DNA of 64,000 nucleotides from Acinetobacter wuhouensis. GTDB lineage: Bacteria > Pseudomonadota > Gammaproteobacteria > Pseudomonadales > Moraxellaceae. The stretch covers positions 558,001 to 622,000 of the forward strand of contig NZ_CP031716.1 of assembly GCF_001696605.3 (NCBI RefSeq). Reading direction: 5' to 3'. The notes beneath the pieces are model-generated. The model saw nothing but the letters and a program-made list of their open reading frames with translations. It was not told the DNA's origin and did not search any database. This document shows, one piece after another, positions 38,757 through 48,727 of this stretch. The stretch's first letter is position 1; every line of letters starts with the position of its first letter. The translations under genes and the position numbers were made by a program.

Positions 38757-40103
38757 ATGAATTCCATTATCCAAATGGACACCGAAACGAACCAAACTTT
38801 AACAAGCTTTGGTTTTTTTGATATCTATCATAAAAACAGCTTTAAAGAACAGCCTCGAGAGACATGGATTGATGGCTGGAAAGTTGAATATATGGCAATC
38901 GCAGATCCTCGAACGATTCACAATACGCCTATTGTGATTGTCGGTGGGGCATTCCAAAATTTTAATTCCTATAAGTATTGTGTTGAGCAATTCTTTGAAA
39001 GTGGTCCAGTCATTCTCATTGATTTGCCTTCTATGGGTGCAAATCAACAAATTACCAATGTGGATACGGGGTTGTCTGCAGGTACATTGGCATTACCTGA
39101 TCTTTCACAAATGTTAGGTCAATGGCTTGATATTGTGAATATTCAAAAAGTTGCTGTAGTCGGTATTTCCTTAGGTTCTGTAATTGCCTCATTCTTTGTA
39201 GATCAACGTCCAGAATTGGTAGAACGCATGATTCTGATGGGCGTGATGCAGGAAACCCGAAAAAGTTGGCGGATGCTACTTGAAGAATCTTTGATGTTGA
39301 TGAAAGAACAACGCATGGATGAGTTTGGGCAAGCCGTCATTCTATATTTGGTCAATCATGCCAAAATGGATAAAACTCGTATGTCGCCAACAGCGAAAAG
39401 ATTGTTCTTTAAGCAAATGGCAGAGTTTTCCAATACTGAACAAGAACGCTATGAAATTAACTGTAATCGCTTATTGCGTCTAAGTCATGTGCCTGCGCCA
39501 CAAGTCAATACATTGGTGGCATGTGGTCAGTATGATAGTTTTACTTTGCCTCATGAAAATGCAAAATTTGCGATGCAATGCCCAGATATGCAGTTTGCGA
39601 TGATTGCCAATGCAGATCATGTCCCACAATTGCAACGTCGTAAAGAAACCATGCATCTATTCACAACTTATCTACAAGGTAAATCGATTCAAGGTCTGGA
39701 TGGCATTATTAACTTTACACGTGAGGAAATGCAAAACATTGAACGTCGTGGAGAAGCTCGTATCGCAGTACTTGAGCCACATCGTCAATTAACGCATCGA
39801 CATTCCCATAAAGTTGTATCTGTTGAAGTCATGGATGTGAATTATTTTGGTTTACTGATGAAGCTTGATACGCAAAATGACTTGGATTTTGTCAATGCGC
39901 ATACCCGTGATTTAGCTTTGAATTTAAGTGATGATGAAGGTGAGTTTGCGATTGAATGTTTGATTTTTGAAACTTCAGAGCAGGGTATTCGTGCCTTATT
40001 CAAACATGGTAGTTTTGAAAATGCAGATCGTTTGTTACGTTTTATTGCACGTCAAAGTCAAGGTCAAGAAACGTGTGAAGTGGAAGAGGAAGCTCTGGCT
40101 TAA
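38757..40103 (+). CDS. Alpha/beta hydrolase fused to a PilZ-like domain
   Basis: This is a 448-residue predicted two-domain protein. Residues about 40-310 form an alpha/beta-hydrolase with the nucleophile elbow GISLGS (Ser148), and candidate triad residues Asp260 (CGQYDSF) and His288 (NADHVPQL). The C-terminal part has a PilZ-like signature for cyclic-di-GMP: RRGEAR at 330-335, giving the RxxxR pattern, and DVNYFG at 360-365, a D-x-N-x-x-G variant of the usual (D/N)xSxxG. A strong GGAGGAAGG site precedes the ATG. Substrate unknown; regulation of a hydrolase by c-di-GMP is inferred. A GGDEF-EAL protein is encoded about 5 kb away. A terminator follows. Confidence 0.75.
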   Translation: MNSIIQMDTETNQTLTSFGFFDIYHKNSFKEQPRETWIDGWKVEYMAIADPRTIHNTPIVIVGGAFQNFNSYKYCVEQFFESGPVILIDLPSMGANQQITNVDTGLSAGTLALPDLSQMLGQWLDIVNIQKVAVVGISLGSVIASFFVDQRPELVERMILMGVMQETRKSWRMLLEESLMLMKEQRMDEFGQAVILYLVNHAKMDKTRMSPTAKRLFFKQMAEFSNTEQERYEINCNRLLRLSHVPAPQVNTLVACGQYDSFTLPHENAKFAMQCPDMQFAMIANADHVPQLQRRKETMHLFTTYLQGKSIQGLDGIINFTREEMQNIERRGEARIAVLEPHRQLTHRHSHKVVSVEVMDVNYFGLLMKLDTQNDLDFVNAHTRDLALNLSDDEGEFAIECLIFETSEQGIRALFKHGSFENADRLLRFIARQSQGQETCEVEEEALA

Positions 40104-40131
40104 GTGATGGTTGACTAAAGATTGTTGATGT

Positions 40132-40160
40132 AAAAAACCAGTCGAATGACTGGTTTTTTT
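40132..40160. terminator. Bidirectional terminator between convergent genes
   Basis: The A6-CCAGTC stem, GAAT loop and GACTGG-T7 stem serve the plus-strand hydrolase gene and the minus-strand methyltransferase gene. Confidence 0.92.
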
Positions 40161-40178
40161 ATTGTGTATTGAGATTGG

Positions 40179-41021
40179 TTATAGACTCGCATCAATCATC
40201 CAGACCAAATCACCTAAATGTTCTTCAGGATCTAATCCCACTTTGTCTTTTTTGAAATAAAGGCTGGGTTGAATCACTTGAACTTTAGAAAAGCCTGCCT
40301 GTTGCATAAAATTGCGTACTTCTTCAGGAGTAACAAAGTGAAAGCTAAAGGCACTTCGTGACATGACTTTTAACAGCTTACTACTGCTCCAAATGACTTT
40401 GGCAAGTTTATTTTTCACTGGCTCAGGATAAAGATCAGTGAGGTAATGTAGTGATTGGAAGTCTTTGCCATAATATGCAATGGATTGAATGAGTTGTTGT
40501 AAAAGCTCTTTGGTAAAATAATTAATTAAGCCTTCACTGATCACCACCAATGGACGACTTGGATCGAAAACCTCAAACGCTTTTTGGAAGTCTTCAGTAA
40601 ATAGATCGACTGAGAGTACTTCAGGGCTATTAGCATCAATTTGTTTGAGCGCTGTTTGTTTAGTATTTGCCATATCGGGCAAATCCAGTTCACGATAGTC
40701 AATCATTGGATAATGTTGTCTAAACCACCAGCCACGTGGTGAAAGCCCAGCTGCTATTTCTAGCACTTGTAAGTTAGGATGTTGCTCAATCAATTGGCGG
40801 AGATGATCGTCAAGCATGGTATGGCGTTCTTTGAGTGTAGTCCGCATGCTACCACCGACATATTTTTCGCCCCAGCTTTCGATGGGGTGCGCAATCATTG
40901 CCAAAGTTTTACCTTTGGAGGTTGCGAGTAGTGGGTGTGAAATCCCCATTTGATACCAGATATAGCCTGTGTAGTGAGCTGTAAATGAAATATGGCGATG
41001 CTTCGATAGCGCTTGAGTCAT
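40179..41021 (-). CDS. LCM-family (leucine carboxyl methyltransferase-like) SAM methyltransferase
   Basis: This is a predicted SAM-dependent methyltransferase of the LCM/Tcmp-like group, with an unknown substrate. The 280-residue product shows VLEIAAGLSPRGWWFRQHYP as the SAM motif region, YRELDLPDM as the acidic motif II, and VISEGLINYFTKELLQQL as the downstream conserved block. It is monocistronic by position. Confidence 0.75.
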   Translation of the reverse strand: MTQALSKHRHISFTAHYTGYIWYQMGISHPLLATSKGKTLAMIAHPIESWGEKYVGGSMRTTLKERHTMLDDHLRQLIEQHPNLQVLEIAAGLSPRGWWFRQHYPMIDYRELDLPDMANTKQTALKQIDANSPEVLSVDLFTEDFQKAFEVFDPSRPLVVISEGLINYFTKELLQQLIQSIAYYGKDFQSLHYLTDLYPEPVKNKLAKVIWSSSKLLKVMSRSAFSFHFVTPEEVRNFMQQAGFSKVQVIQPSLYFKKDKVGLDPEEHLGDLVWMIDASL

Positions 41022-41136
41022 GGTTATCCTTAACTTTTCTTTTTTTAATTTAAAATTTACTTTACAGAGATTAAACGATAATCAAAAAGGAATATGAAAA
41101 TTTAATTTATTCAATAATACCTTAAATCCTCCCCAA

Positions 41137-41158
41137 CCCTCCTTTTTTAAAAGGAGGG
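41137..41158. repeat. Palindromic repeat CCCTCCTTTT-TT-AAAAGGAGGG
   Basis: A perfect 10-bp inverted repeat with a 2-nt loop sits 12 bases after the nagZ stop, and may double as a nagZ terminator. It belongs to the same visual family as 5428-5450 and 10130-10150. Confidence 0.7.
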
Positions 41159-41170
41159 AGCTTTATCTTT

Positions 41171-42190
41171 TTAAAGTGAATTCTTAAAATCTTCAATGAC
41201 TTTTTTGACAGCCTGCCATTCATTTCCAAGATCGAGAGTTTCGCCAATGTTAATTTGTGGAATTTTCCCACGCATGCGCTCTAAACGCTCTTGATTCGGC
41301 ATAGGTAAATTTTCGATACCACTTAGTGCTGTGCATGCTGATTCACGATTATTACATACCAAGCCCATATCACAACCAGCATCTAGAGCTGCACGAATAC
41401 GAGCATCTGCACCACCTGCGACACAGGCTGCTTGCATGCTTAAATCATCAGAGAATAACACGCCATCAAACTTCAATTCTTGACGTAAGACTTTTTGAAT
41501 CCAATACGGTGAAAAACCTGCTGGATTTGGATCGACTTTTTCATAGATCACATGCGCAGGCATCAGTGCATCTAACTGCGATTGTAGTTTGATAAAGCTT
41601 TGCATGTCATTATCGTAAATATCTTGATATTCACGAGTATCAACCGCTGCTGCAACATGCGAATCTGCTTTTACAGAACCATGACCAGGAAAATGTTTGC
41701 CTGTAGTCGCCATGCCCGCACGTTGCATACCTTTCATAAATGCACTTGCAAGTGGCACGATATCTTGTACATTCTTTGCAAAAGCACGATCACCAATCAC
41801 ATCACTAATATCATTGAGATCTAAAACGGGTGCAAAACTAAAATCAATACCGACAGCGAGGACTTCGATTGCCATGAGCCAACCGCATTGTTCAACCAGT
41901 TCTAGTGCTTTTTCAGGTTGGGTTAAGTAAAGTTCACCAAACTTACCCATAGCAGGAAGTAGTGTGAACCCATTTTTTAAGCGTTGTACGCGACCACCTT
42001 CTTGATCCACAGCGATCAGAATATCAGGTCGAATACGACGCATATGATCGGTTAAGGCACGGACTTGTGCAGGAGATTCTATATTTCTTGAAAATAAAAT
42101 CATGCCACCGACTTGCGGAGCTTGTAATAGTTCAATATCTTCTTGAGTAAGTTCTGTGCCTGCAATATCAAGCATCAATGCGCCGATCAT
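41171..42190 (-). CDS. nagZ: Beta-N-acetylhexosaminidase NagZ (GH3)
   Basis: NagZ removes N-acetylglucosamine from muropeptides in the cytoplasm during peptidoglycan recycling. In many bacteria its product, the anhydroMurNAc peptide, is an inducer of beta-lactamase. The 339-residue GH3 product has IAVDQEGGRVQRL, the KHFPGHGSVKADSH catalytic loop (His178) and VLFSDDLSMQA with the nucleophile Asp248. Length is normal. I see no ampG or ampD beside it, so this is a stand-alone gene. Confidence 0.95.
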   Translation of the reverse strand: MIGALMLDIAGTELTQEDIELLQAPQVGGMILFSRNIESPAQVRALTDHMRRIRPDILIAVDQEGGRVQRLKNGFTLLPAMGKFGELYLTQPEKALELVEQCGWLMAIEVLAVGIDFSFAPVLDLNDISDVIGDRAFAKNVQDIVPLASAFMKGMQRAGMATTGKHFPGHGSVKADSHVAAAVDTREYQDIYDNDMQSFIKLQSQLDALMPAHVIYEKVDPNPAGFSPYWIQKVLRQELKFDGVLFSDDLSMQAACVAGGADARIRAALDAGCDMGLVCNNRESACTALSGIENLPMPNQERLERMRGKIPQINIGETLDLGNEWQAVKKVIEDFKNSL

Positions 42191-42387
42191 AGGAATCCAC
42201 GGTTGTATTTATATAAACTTGGAAACAATACCCGATTTCTGCAATGATTTGCTACATTTACACCGTACAGATTATGATAAAACTACACAACATAAACAGA
42301 TAAAGTTGTTTAAGATCTTGAAACTGTTGAGTTCAGATTGAAAAACGCTATAGAAATTGGGAAACCTCTAGGAAGTATTAAGAATTT

Positions 42388-44571
42388 ATGAAACTTCAAA
42401 ATCTCGTTTGCGCCATAGCACTTGTCACTGGTGGTTTATTTTTCACGCATACAATTAATCAAGCAGTGGCTGAAACCAATGCGACTAAAGTGTCTCAATC
42501 TATTCAGCCCTCACAAGAACAAGCCTTGGTGACTCGCCAGTTGGCTGCGCTTATTGACCGTCAACATTATTTGAATATGCGTTTGGATGCGAATACATCA
42601 AGTCGCATTCTAGATATGTATATCGACAGTCTTGATCCAGAGCACACCTTATTTTTAGCTTCAGAAGTTGAGCAGTATAAAAAAGAATATGGTGCCACTT
42701 TAGGTGCAAAATTAAAAGCAGGTGATTTAACGGGGCCATTTGCGATTCATGCACATTATCGTGCGAGATTAAAAGAATTTTATGAATTTGAATTGGCTGA
42801 ACTGAAAAAAACACAAAATTTAAAGCAGTCTAATGAGTTTATTGATACTGATCGTGAAAAAGCAGCATTTTTTGGTAGTAAAGCCGAATTAGAAAATTAC
42901 TGGCGTAAAATGTTAGTTTCTCAGTTGATCAATCTAACGATTTCTAAAGAAGAAGATCAAGCTAAACAGAAAGCACTCAAAGATGATCCAACTTTGGCGA
43001 ATGGGCAAGATCTAACAGCATCTGAGGATTTGACCCCAGCTCAGACATTGACCAAGCGTTATACTCGTCAATTGGCACGTATCGGACGTACCAAAAGTGA
43101 TGATGTGTTAGAGCGTATTCTTAATGCAATGACACTCACTTATGATCCGCATAGCAATTATTTCCCTCCTGTCGATGCAATGGAGTTAAATCGTCAAACA
43201 ACCTTGCAACTTGAAGGGATTGGTGTGTCGATTCGTCCTGAACGTGGTAATGAGGATTACACCAAAATTGAAACCATTGTGGACGGTGGTCCTGCAAGTA
43301 AAACAGGACAAGTCAAATCAGGTGACCGAATCATAGGTGTTGCACAAGATGGCGAAGCAATGGTGGATGTCATTGGTTGGCCGAGTTCTGAAATTGTCGG
43401 TTTAATTCGTGGTAAGCGTGGCACCAAAGTTTCTGTGAAACTTCTTGGCGCAGGTGCAGCGATGAATCAAGCGCGTGTGGTGACGATTACTCGTGACATT
43501 ATCCAAGAAGAAGACGCAGGCGTGCGTTCACGTACAGTTGAAGTGACACGTGATGGGAAAAATCATAAGTTTGGTGTTGTAGAAATTCCATCATTCTATT
43601 TGAACTATCGTGCGCGTCGTGCAGGAACTGAATATCGTTCAGTGGCGGAAGATACCAATAATGCATTGAAATCATTAGCAGCGCAGAATGTTGAAGGAAT
43701 CATTGTTGATTTACGTAATAACCCTGGTGGCTCACTAGAAGAAGTTGCCAAAATGATTGGTCAGGTTGTCAAAGAAGGTCCAGTGGTTCAAATCCGTGAT
43801 GGCAATGGTAATGTCAGTGTATTTGAAGATACCGATGGCGGTGCACAAACTTATGCAGGTCCAATGGCAGTCTTAGTGAATCTGGCATCTGCTTCAGCAA
43901 GCGAAATCTATTCTGCTGCATTACAAGATTATGATCGTGCAGTCATTCTTGGAAGTACAACCACAGGTAAGGGAACTGCACAAGTTCAATTGGATAGTTT
44001 GGCTTATGGTCAAGCAACTTTGACGCAACGTAAATTTTATCGAATTACGGGTGGAAGTACTCAAAATAAAGGCGTTATTCCCGATATCAAGTTAGTTGAT
44101 ATTTACGACGAAGAGTTTGGTGAACGTAAAGCCAAGAATGCATTGAAATGGGATACCATTCCAACCGCACCATTCAAGCGTGAAGGTTCGATTCAACCTT
44201 ATGTGGCTCAACTCAGCGAAAAGTCGAAAATCCGTGTCAGTACTGACCCTCAGTTTCAATATTTGAGTACGCGGAAGACGATTGCTCAAGAAGCCAAAGA
44301 TCAAAAGCAAATTTCTTTAGATATTGAAAAGCGTAAAGCGGACTTACTCGCACTTGAAGCAAAAACCTTGGCTGCTGAAAATAAGCGCCGTTCTGAAACA
44401 GGTTTAAAACCTTATTCGAATTGGGAAAGCTACCAAGCAAGCTTGGATGCTTTAGCAGAATCTCGAGCAAAAATGAAGGTGAATCAGCGTCCTGCATTAC
44501 CTGAGGAGGAAACGTTTGTGAACGAAGCTGCCAATGTTTTGTTAGATTTAGCACATATCAATAAAAAATAA
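42388..44571 (+). CDS. prc: Carboxy-terminal processing (tail-specific) protease Prc
   Basis: Prc is a periplasmic serine protease of the S41 family that trims or degrades proteins from non-polar C-termini. The 727-residue product has a signal peptide, a PDZ domain (about 270-360, GIGVSIRPERGN and SGDRIIGVAQDG) and the S41 domain with DLRNNPGG. The nucleophile is probably Ser503 in SASASEIYSA and the general base Lys528 in STTTGKGTAQ. A DUF3340-type tail follows. AGGAAG lies upstream of the ATG. The terminator lies 26 bases after the stop. Confidence 0.96.
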   Translation: MKLQNLVCAIALVTGGLFFTHTINQAVAETNATKVSQSIQPSQEQALVTRQLAALIDRQHYLNMRLDANTSSRILDMYIDSLDPEHTLFLASEVEQYKKEYGATLGAKLKAGDLTGPFAIHAHYRARLKEFYEFELAELKKTQNLKQSNEFIDTDREKAAFFGSKAELENYWRKMLVSQLINLTISKEEDQAKQKALKDDPTLANGQDLTASEDLTPAQTLTKRYTRQLARIGRTKSDDVLERILNAMTLTYDPHSNYFPPVDAMELNRQTTLQLEGIGVSIRPERGNEDYTKIETIVDGGPASKTGQVKSGDRIIGVAQDGEAMVDVIGWPSSEIVGLIRGKRGTKVSVKLLGAGAAMNQARVVTITRDIIQEEDAGVRSRTVEVTRDGKNHKFGVVEIPSFYLNYRARRAGTEYRSVAEDTNNALKSLAAQNVEGIIVDLRNNPGGSLEEVAKMIGQVVKEGPVVQIRDGNGNVSVFEDTDGGAQTYAGPMAVLVNLASASASEIYSAALQDYDRAVILGSTTTGKGTAQVQLDSLAYGQATLTQRKFYRITGGSTQNKGVIPDIKLVDIYDEEFGERKAKNALKWDTIPTAPFKREGSIQPYVAQLSEKSKIRVSTDPQFQYLSTRKTIAQEAKDQKQISLDIEKRKADLLALEAKTLAAENKRRSETGLKPYSNWESYQASLDALAESRAKMKVNQRPALPEEETFVNEAANVLLDLAHINKK

Positions 44572-44596
44572 CTAAACACTATTTTTAATTGAATTT

Positions 44597-44627
44597 AAAA
44601 AGTATATCTCGGATATACTTTTTTTTT
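44597..44627 (+). terminator. Terminator of prc
   Basis: The stem AAAAAGTATATC/GATATACTTTTT is followed by T residues. Confidence 0.88.
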
Positions 44628-44783
44628 ATTCTGTTTAAAAAATAACTTGACCTTCAATAGGATAGTGATATTTTAAGGAGGACTAACGTTCTTTAAAAAA
44701 TGTGAATATTATCGCAGTTATGCGTTGTAAGTATTGGAGTTTCCTAATTACAATAACAGGTTCATTACTGGAAGAAAATTTTT

Positions 44784-46859
44784 ATGAGTTATATGAGTTA
44801 TGATAGTAGTCTCGTAATTGGGTCTGCATGCGTTGCAGTATTCATTTGTTACGTGGCTATTTCATTGGAGCAACTCATATTTGTACCACGTACGCCTCGT
44901 GGGCGGAAAATAATATTATGCCTCAGTGGAATGGTCTTTGGATTTGCAATTTGGGCGATGCATTTCGTTGGGATGCTGGCTTGTCACTTGCCTGAAGGTT
45001 ACTTTTTTGATCCAACCTTAACCGTTATTTCTTATGTAATCGCTGCATTTGCTTCCACCTTTGCAATTTGGTTAACGACTCGAGATACGTTGCCGATCAC
45101 GCGCCTAGTCTTAGGTGCATTGTTGATGGGATTTGGGATCTCAGGCATGCACTATGTGGGTATGTTAGGGTTAAACCTACCAAACCAGCAGATTCATTAT
45201 AATTTAATTATTGTTTTCTTCTCAGTTATGATCGCGATTAGTGGATCTGGTCTTTCTTTTTGGTTAGCTTTTAAATACAAGAATACCTTTAACCATAAAA
45301 TGCTCTATAAATCTGCGGTGTCTATCATGATCGCATTGAGTATCGTGGGTATGCACTATACTGGTATGAGTGCTGCGACGATTTCTTCAATAGACGCAGG
45401 GCACTTCTCTGAGCATATTCATGAAGGGCAGGGTATTTTATTATTTACGATTCTTTTTGTGGCAAGTCTGGTGTTGGTTTCAGCTTTTTGTGTCGCCATT
45501 TTAGAACGACGATTAGAAGAGCGTAGTTTGCAACTCATTCAGGCAAATAAAGAACTTGAATATTTAGTCCTTCAAGACAATTTAACTAAACTTCCAAATC
45601 GTCTTTTTTTGGTTCAATACACAGATTCTTTATTTCTAGAACTTAAAGAATCTCCTCATAAAATTGCATTTTTATATATTGATTTAGATCGCTTTAAGTC
45701 TGTGAACGATGCTTTTGGTCATCATATTGGTGATGAGCTTTTAGTGAAATTAGCACAACGTTTATACCCTCTTTTGGAAGAGGGGCAGAAGTTGATTCGA
45801 ATTGGTGGTGATGAGTTTCTGATGATTTTAGAAAATGCTAATCGTCCTCAAGTTGAACAATTGGCAGAGCTTTTTTTGAATAAAATTCAAGACAGTTTTC
45901 AAATCTCAGGTAAAGAAATTAATATTTCAGCCAGTATTGGCATCGTATTTTTTCCAGATCATGGACAAAATTTACAAGATCTTCTGATCAATGCTGATTC
46001 CGCAATGATGCAATCGAAAGAACAGGGGCGTAATACCTATAGTATTTATAACAACTCTTTAGATCAGCAACACCAAAGCCGAAGTCAATCTAAGTTGATT
46101 AATGACTTGTATAAAGCAGTAGAAGAACAACAATTTATTCTATTTTATCAACCTAAATTTACCTCTGAATATAAAATTTGTGGTGTTGAAGCATTAATTC
46201 GATGGAAGCATCCGACTTTAGGTTTACTCGCACCCAATATGTTCATTGATGGTGCTGAACAAACAGGGTTGATTATTCGGATGGGTTATTGGGCTTTAGA
46301 GCAGGCTTGTCAGCAAATTCAAGCATGGGAAGAAAAACAATTTCAATTCTGTCCAGTTGCTGTAAATCTTTCAGCGGTACAATTTGAACATAAGCATTTG
46401 ATTGATACTTTAGAAAAATTGATTCAAAAATATAAGATCAAATGTGGTCATTTGATCATTGAAATTACTGAATCTACAGCCATGCATCATATTGACAGTA
46501 GTATTCGAACATTTGAAAAATTAAGAAATTTAGGAATTAGGTTGGCAATTGATGACTTCGGTACAGGGCATTCGAGTTTCTTATATTTAAAAGATTTGCC
46601 CGTAGATGAGCTGAAGATTGATCGTGAATTCATTCGTAATTTATGTGAAGGTTCGAAAGAAGAAATTATTTTAGAAAGTATTATTCATCTCGCGATTCGT
46701 CTAGGTCTTGTTGTAACTGCTGAAGGTGTTGAAACTGAACAACAAGCGGAAATTCTTAAGCGTTTAGGGTGTCAGCAATTGCAAGGCTATTTATTGGGAA
46801 TGCCGTTGCCTGTAGAGCGATTTGAAGCAAATTATAATATTGAACATACGATTTCTTAA
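44784..46859 (+). CDS. MHYT-sensor GGDEF-EAL protein
   Basis: This inner-membrane signalling protein makes and/or degrades cyclic-di-GMP. Of 691 residues, the first 250 form an MHYT sensor with about seven helices carrying repeated M-H-(F/Y) motifs (MHFVGM near 59, MHYVGM at 122, MHYTGM at 190). This domain is thought to bind a metal and sense O2, CO or NO. The GGDEF motif is intact at 341-345 and EAL at 469-471, followed by DDFGTGHSS and EGVETEQQ, so both catalytic sites look functional. The inhibitory RxxD site before GGDEF is absent (EEGQ instead). It may act in one direction under given conditions. No obvious operon. Confidence 0.94.
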   Translation: MSYMSYDSSLVIGSACVAVFICYVAISLEQLIFVPRTPRGRKIILCLSGMVFGFAIWAMHFVGMLACHLPEGYFFDPTLTVISYVIAAFASTFAIWLTTRDTLPITRLVLGALLMGFGISGMHYVGMLGLNLPNQQIHYNLIIVFFSVMIAISGSGLSFWLAFKYKNTFNHKMLYKSAVSIMIALSIVGMHYTGMSAATISSIDAGHFSEHIHEGQGILLFTILFVASLVLVSAFCVAILERRLEERSLQLIQANKELEYLVLQDNLTKLPNRLFLVQYTDSLFLELKESPHKIAFLYIDLDRFKSVNDAFGHHIGDELLVKLAQRLYPLLEEGQKLIRIGGDEFLMILENANRPQVEQLAELFLNKIQDSFQISGKEINISASIGIVFFPDHGQNLQDLLINADSAMMQSKEQGRNTYSIYNNSLDQQHQSRSQSKLINDLYKAVEEQQFILFYQPKFTSEYKICGVEALIRWKHPTLGLLAPNMFIDGAEQTGLIIRMGYWALEQACQQIQAWEEKQFQFCPVAVNLSAVQFEHKHLIDTLEKLIQKYKIKCGHLIIEITESTAMHHIDSSIRTFEKLRNLGIRLAIDDFGTGHSSFLYLKDLPVDELKIDREFIRNLCEGSKEEIILESIIHLAIRLGLVVTAEGVETEQQAEILKRLGCQQLQGYLLGMPLPVERFEANYNIEHTIS

Positions 46860-46936
46860 CTTCAGCTTAGATTTCTACCCATGTAAAAGCACAGTCATAA
46901 AAGCACCGGCATAAAAACTACTATCAAGATTAGCTC

Positions 46937-46962
46937 GTAGCAGGATGGAATTCTGCTACAAT
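46937..46962 (+). promoter_or_regulatory. Candidate prfC promoter with inverted repeat
   Basis: GTAGCAG (46937-46943) and CTGCTAC (46953-46959) form an inverted repeat that overlaps TACAAT (46957-46962), a plausible -10. A separate GGGTCA-TTTT-TGACCC hairpin at 46981-46996 lies in the leader. Confidence 0.45.
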
Positions 46963-47026
46963 ATCGCCAATTTTATATTTGGGTCATTTTTGACCCTTGA
47001 ACTGCATATTCGCAGTAGGTATTTGC

Positions 47027-48619
47027 ATGAGCTTTCAAAATGAATTAGCGGCACAGGTCGCTCAACGCCGCACCTTTGCGATTATTTCGCATCCCGATGC
47101 GGGTAAGACCACCATGACAGAAAAATTACTGTTATGGGGACAAGCGATTCAGGTTGCTGGAATGGTTAAAAGTCGTAAAGCTGATCGTGCTGCGACTTCT
47201 GACTGGATGGAAATGGAAAAAGAACGTGGGATTTCGATCACTACGTCAGTCATGCAATTTCCATTCAAAGACAAAATGATTAACTTGCTCGATACTCCAG
47301 GGCATGAAGATTTCTCGGAAGATACTTACCGTACGCTAACAGCAGTTGACTCTGCTTTGATGGTGATTGATGGGGCAAAAGGTGTCGAAGACCGTACCAT
47401 TAAACTCATGGAAGTGTGTCGTATGCGTGATACACCGATCATTTCATTCGTCAACAAAATGGACCGCGAAATTCGTGAGCCATTAGAATTGCTTGATGAA
47501 ATTGAAAATGTATTAAAAATTAAATGTGTACCGCTGACATGGCCTTTAGGTACAGGTCTTGATTTTGCGGGCGTATACAATTTAATTGAAGAAAAATTCT
47601 ACGTGTACAAAGCTGGCTTCGGTTCAACCATTACCGATATTGAAATTCGTGATGGTTATAAGTATGAAGATCTTCGTGAAAAAGTCGGTGAATTGGCGTG
47701 GGCTGCATTTGAAGAATCATTAGAATTGGTACAAATGGCGAATGAGCCATTAGACCGTGAAGAATTCTTAGCAGGTCGTCAAACCCCTGTATTGTTTGGT
47801 ACGGCTTTGGGTAACTTTGGTGTAGACCATGTGTTAGATGCATTCAGTAACTATGCACCGCCACCTAAAGCACACCCAACCGAAGTGCGTACAGTTGAAG
47901 CAACAGAAGAAGGTTTCACTGGTTTTGTATTTAAAATTCAAGCCAATATGGATCCGAAACACCGTGACCGTATAGCCTTTATGCGTATTTGCTCAGGTAA
48001 ATATGAAAAAGGCTTGAAAATGAAGCATGTGCGTATTGATAAAGATGTACGCATTAGTGATGCTTTGACATTCTTAGCAGGCGACCGTCAGCACCTTGAA
48101 GAAGCATGGCCGGGTGACATCATTGGTTTGCATAACCACGGTACCATTCAAATTGGTGATACATTCACATCAGGTGAAAAATTACAATTTACAGGGATTC
48201 CGCACTTTGCCCCTGAAATGTTCCGCCGTGTACGCTTAAAAGATCCTTTGAAATCTAAACAACTGCAAAAAGGTTTGAAAGAGCTTTCGGAAGAGGGTGC
48301 AACTCAGGTCTTTATGCCACAAATCAACAATGATTTGATTGTTGGTGCTGTGGGGGTGCTTCAGTTTGAAGTGGTTGCTTATCGTCTTAAAGAAGAATAC
48401 AAAGTGGATTGTATTTATGAACCTGTAAACATTAACACTGTGCGCTGGGTTTCTTGTGATGATGAGAAAAAATTCAACGAATTTAAGAAAAAAGCCCATG
48501 ATCAATTGTCTGTCGATGGTGGTGGTCATTTAACTTATCTTGCACCGAGTCGTGTGAATTTACAGCTTATGCAAGAACGCTATCCAGATATTCAATTCCG
48601 TGCGACACGTGAACACTAA
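47027..48619 (+). CDS. prfC: Peptide chain release factor 3
   Basis: RF3 is a GTPase that removes RF1 and RF2 from the ribosome after termination. The 530-residue product has G1 SHPDAGKTT, the switch-2 region [24 protein letters not shown] and the NKMDRE motif. The EF-G-like C-terminal domains follow. I use ATG 47027 ([10 protein letters not shown]) with AGTAGG 8 bases upstream; the frame upstream adds 10 residues without a site. It is monocistronic, with a terminator 40 bases downstream. Confidence 0.97.
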   Translation: MSFQNELAAQVAQRRTFAIISHPDAGKTTMTEKLLLWGQAIQVAGMVKSRKADRAATSDWMEMEKERGISITTSVMQFPFKDKMINLLDTPGHEDFSEDTYRTLTAVDSALMVIDGAKGVEDRTIKLMEVCRMRDTPIISFVNKMDREIREPLELLDEIENVLKIKCVPLTWPLGTGLDFAGVYNLIEEKFYVYKAGFGSTITDIEIRDGYKYEDLREKVGELAWAAFEESLELVQMANEPLDREEFLAGRQTPVLFGTALGNFGVDHVLDAFSNYAPPPKAHPTEVRTVEATEEGFTGFVFKIQANMDPKHRDRIAFMRICSGKYEKGLKMKHVRIDKDVRISDALTFLAGDRQHLEEAWPGDIIGLHNHGTIQIGDTFTSGEKLQFTGIPHFAPEMFRRVRLKDPLKSKQLQKGLKELSEEGATQVFMPQINNDLIVGAVGVLQFEVVAYRLKEEYKVDCIYEPVNINTVRWVSCDDEKKFNEFKKKAHDQLSVDGGGHLTYLAPSRVNLQLMQERYPDIQFRATREH

Positions 48620-48658
48620 GTGATTGCAATTTTATTGGCATAACTTATTTAAAAATGT

Positions 48659-48687
48659 AAAAACAGCTTCCTCGCGAAGCTGTTTTT
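48659..48687 (+). terminator. Terminator of prfC
   Basis: The stem AAAAACAGCTTC/GAAGCTGTTTTT with a CTCGC loop ends in five T residues. Confidence 0.9.
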
Positions 48688-48727
48688 GTATCAGAATATG
48701 ATGTTTGGAATCAAAGGGATTGAGGCA

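Noticed and set aside
46981..46996. GGGTCA-TTTT-TGACCC hairpin before prfC as a terminator
   Set aside because: No T-run follows and it lies in the prfC leader; it is noted as a possible RNA structure only.
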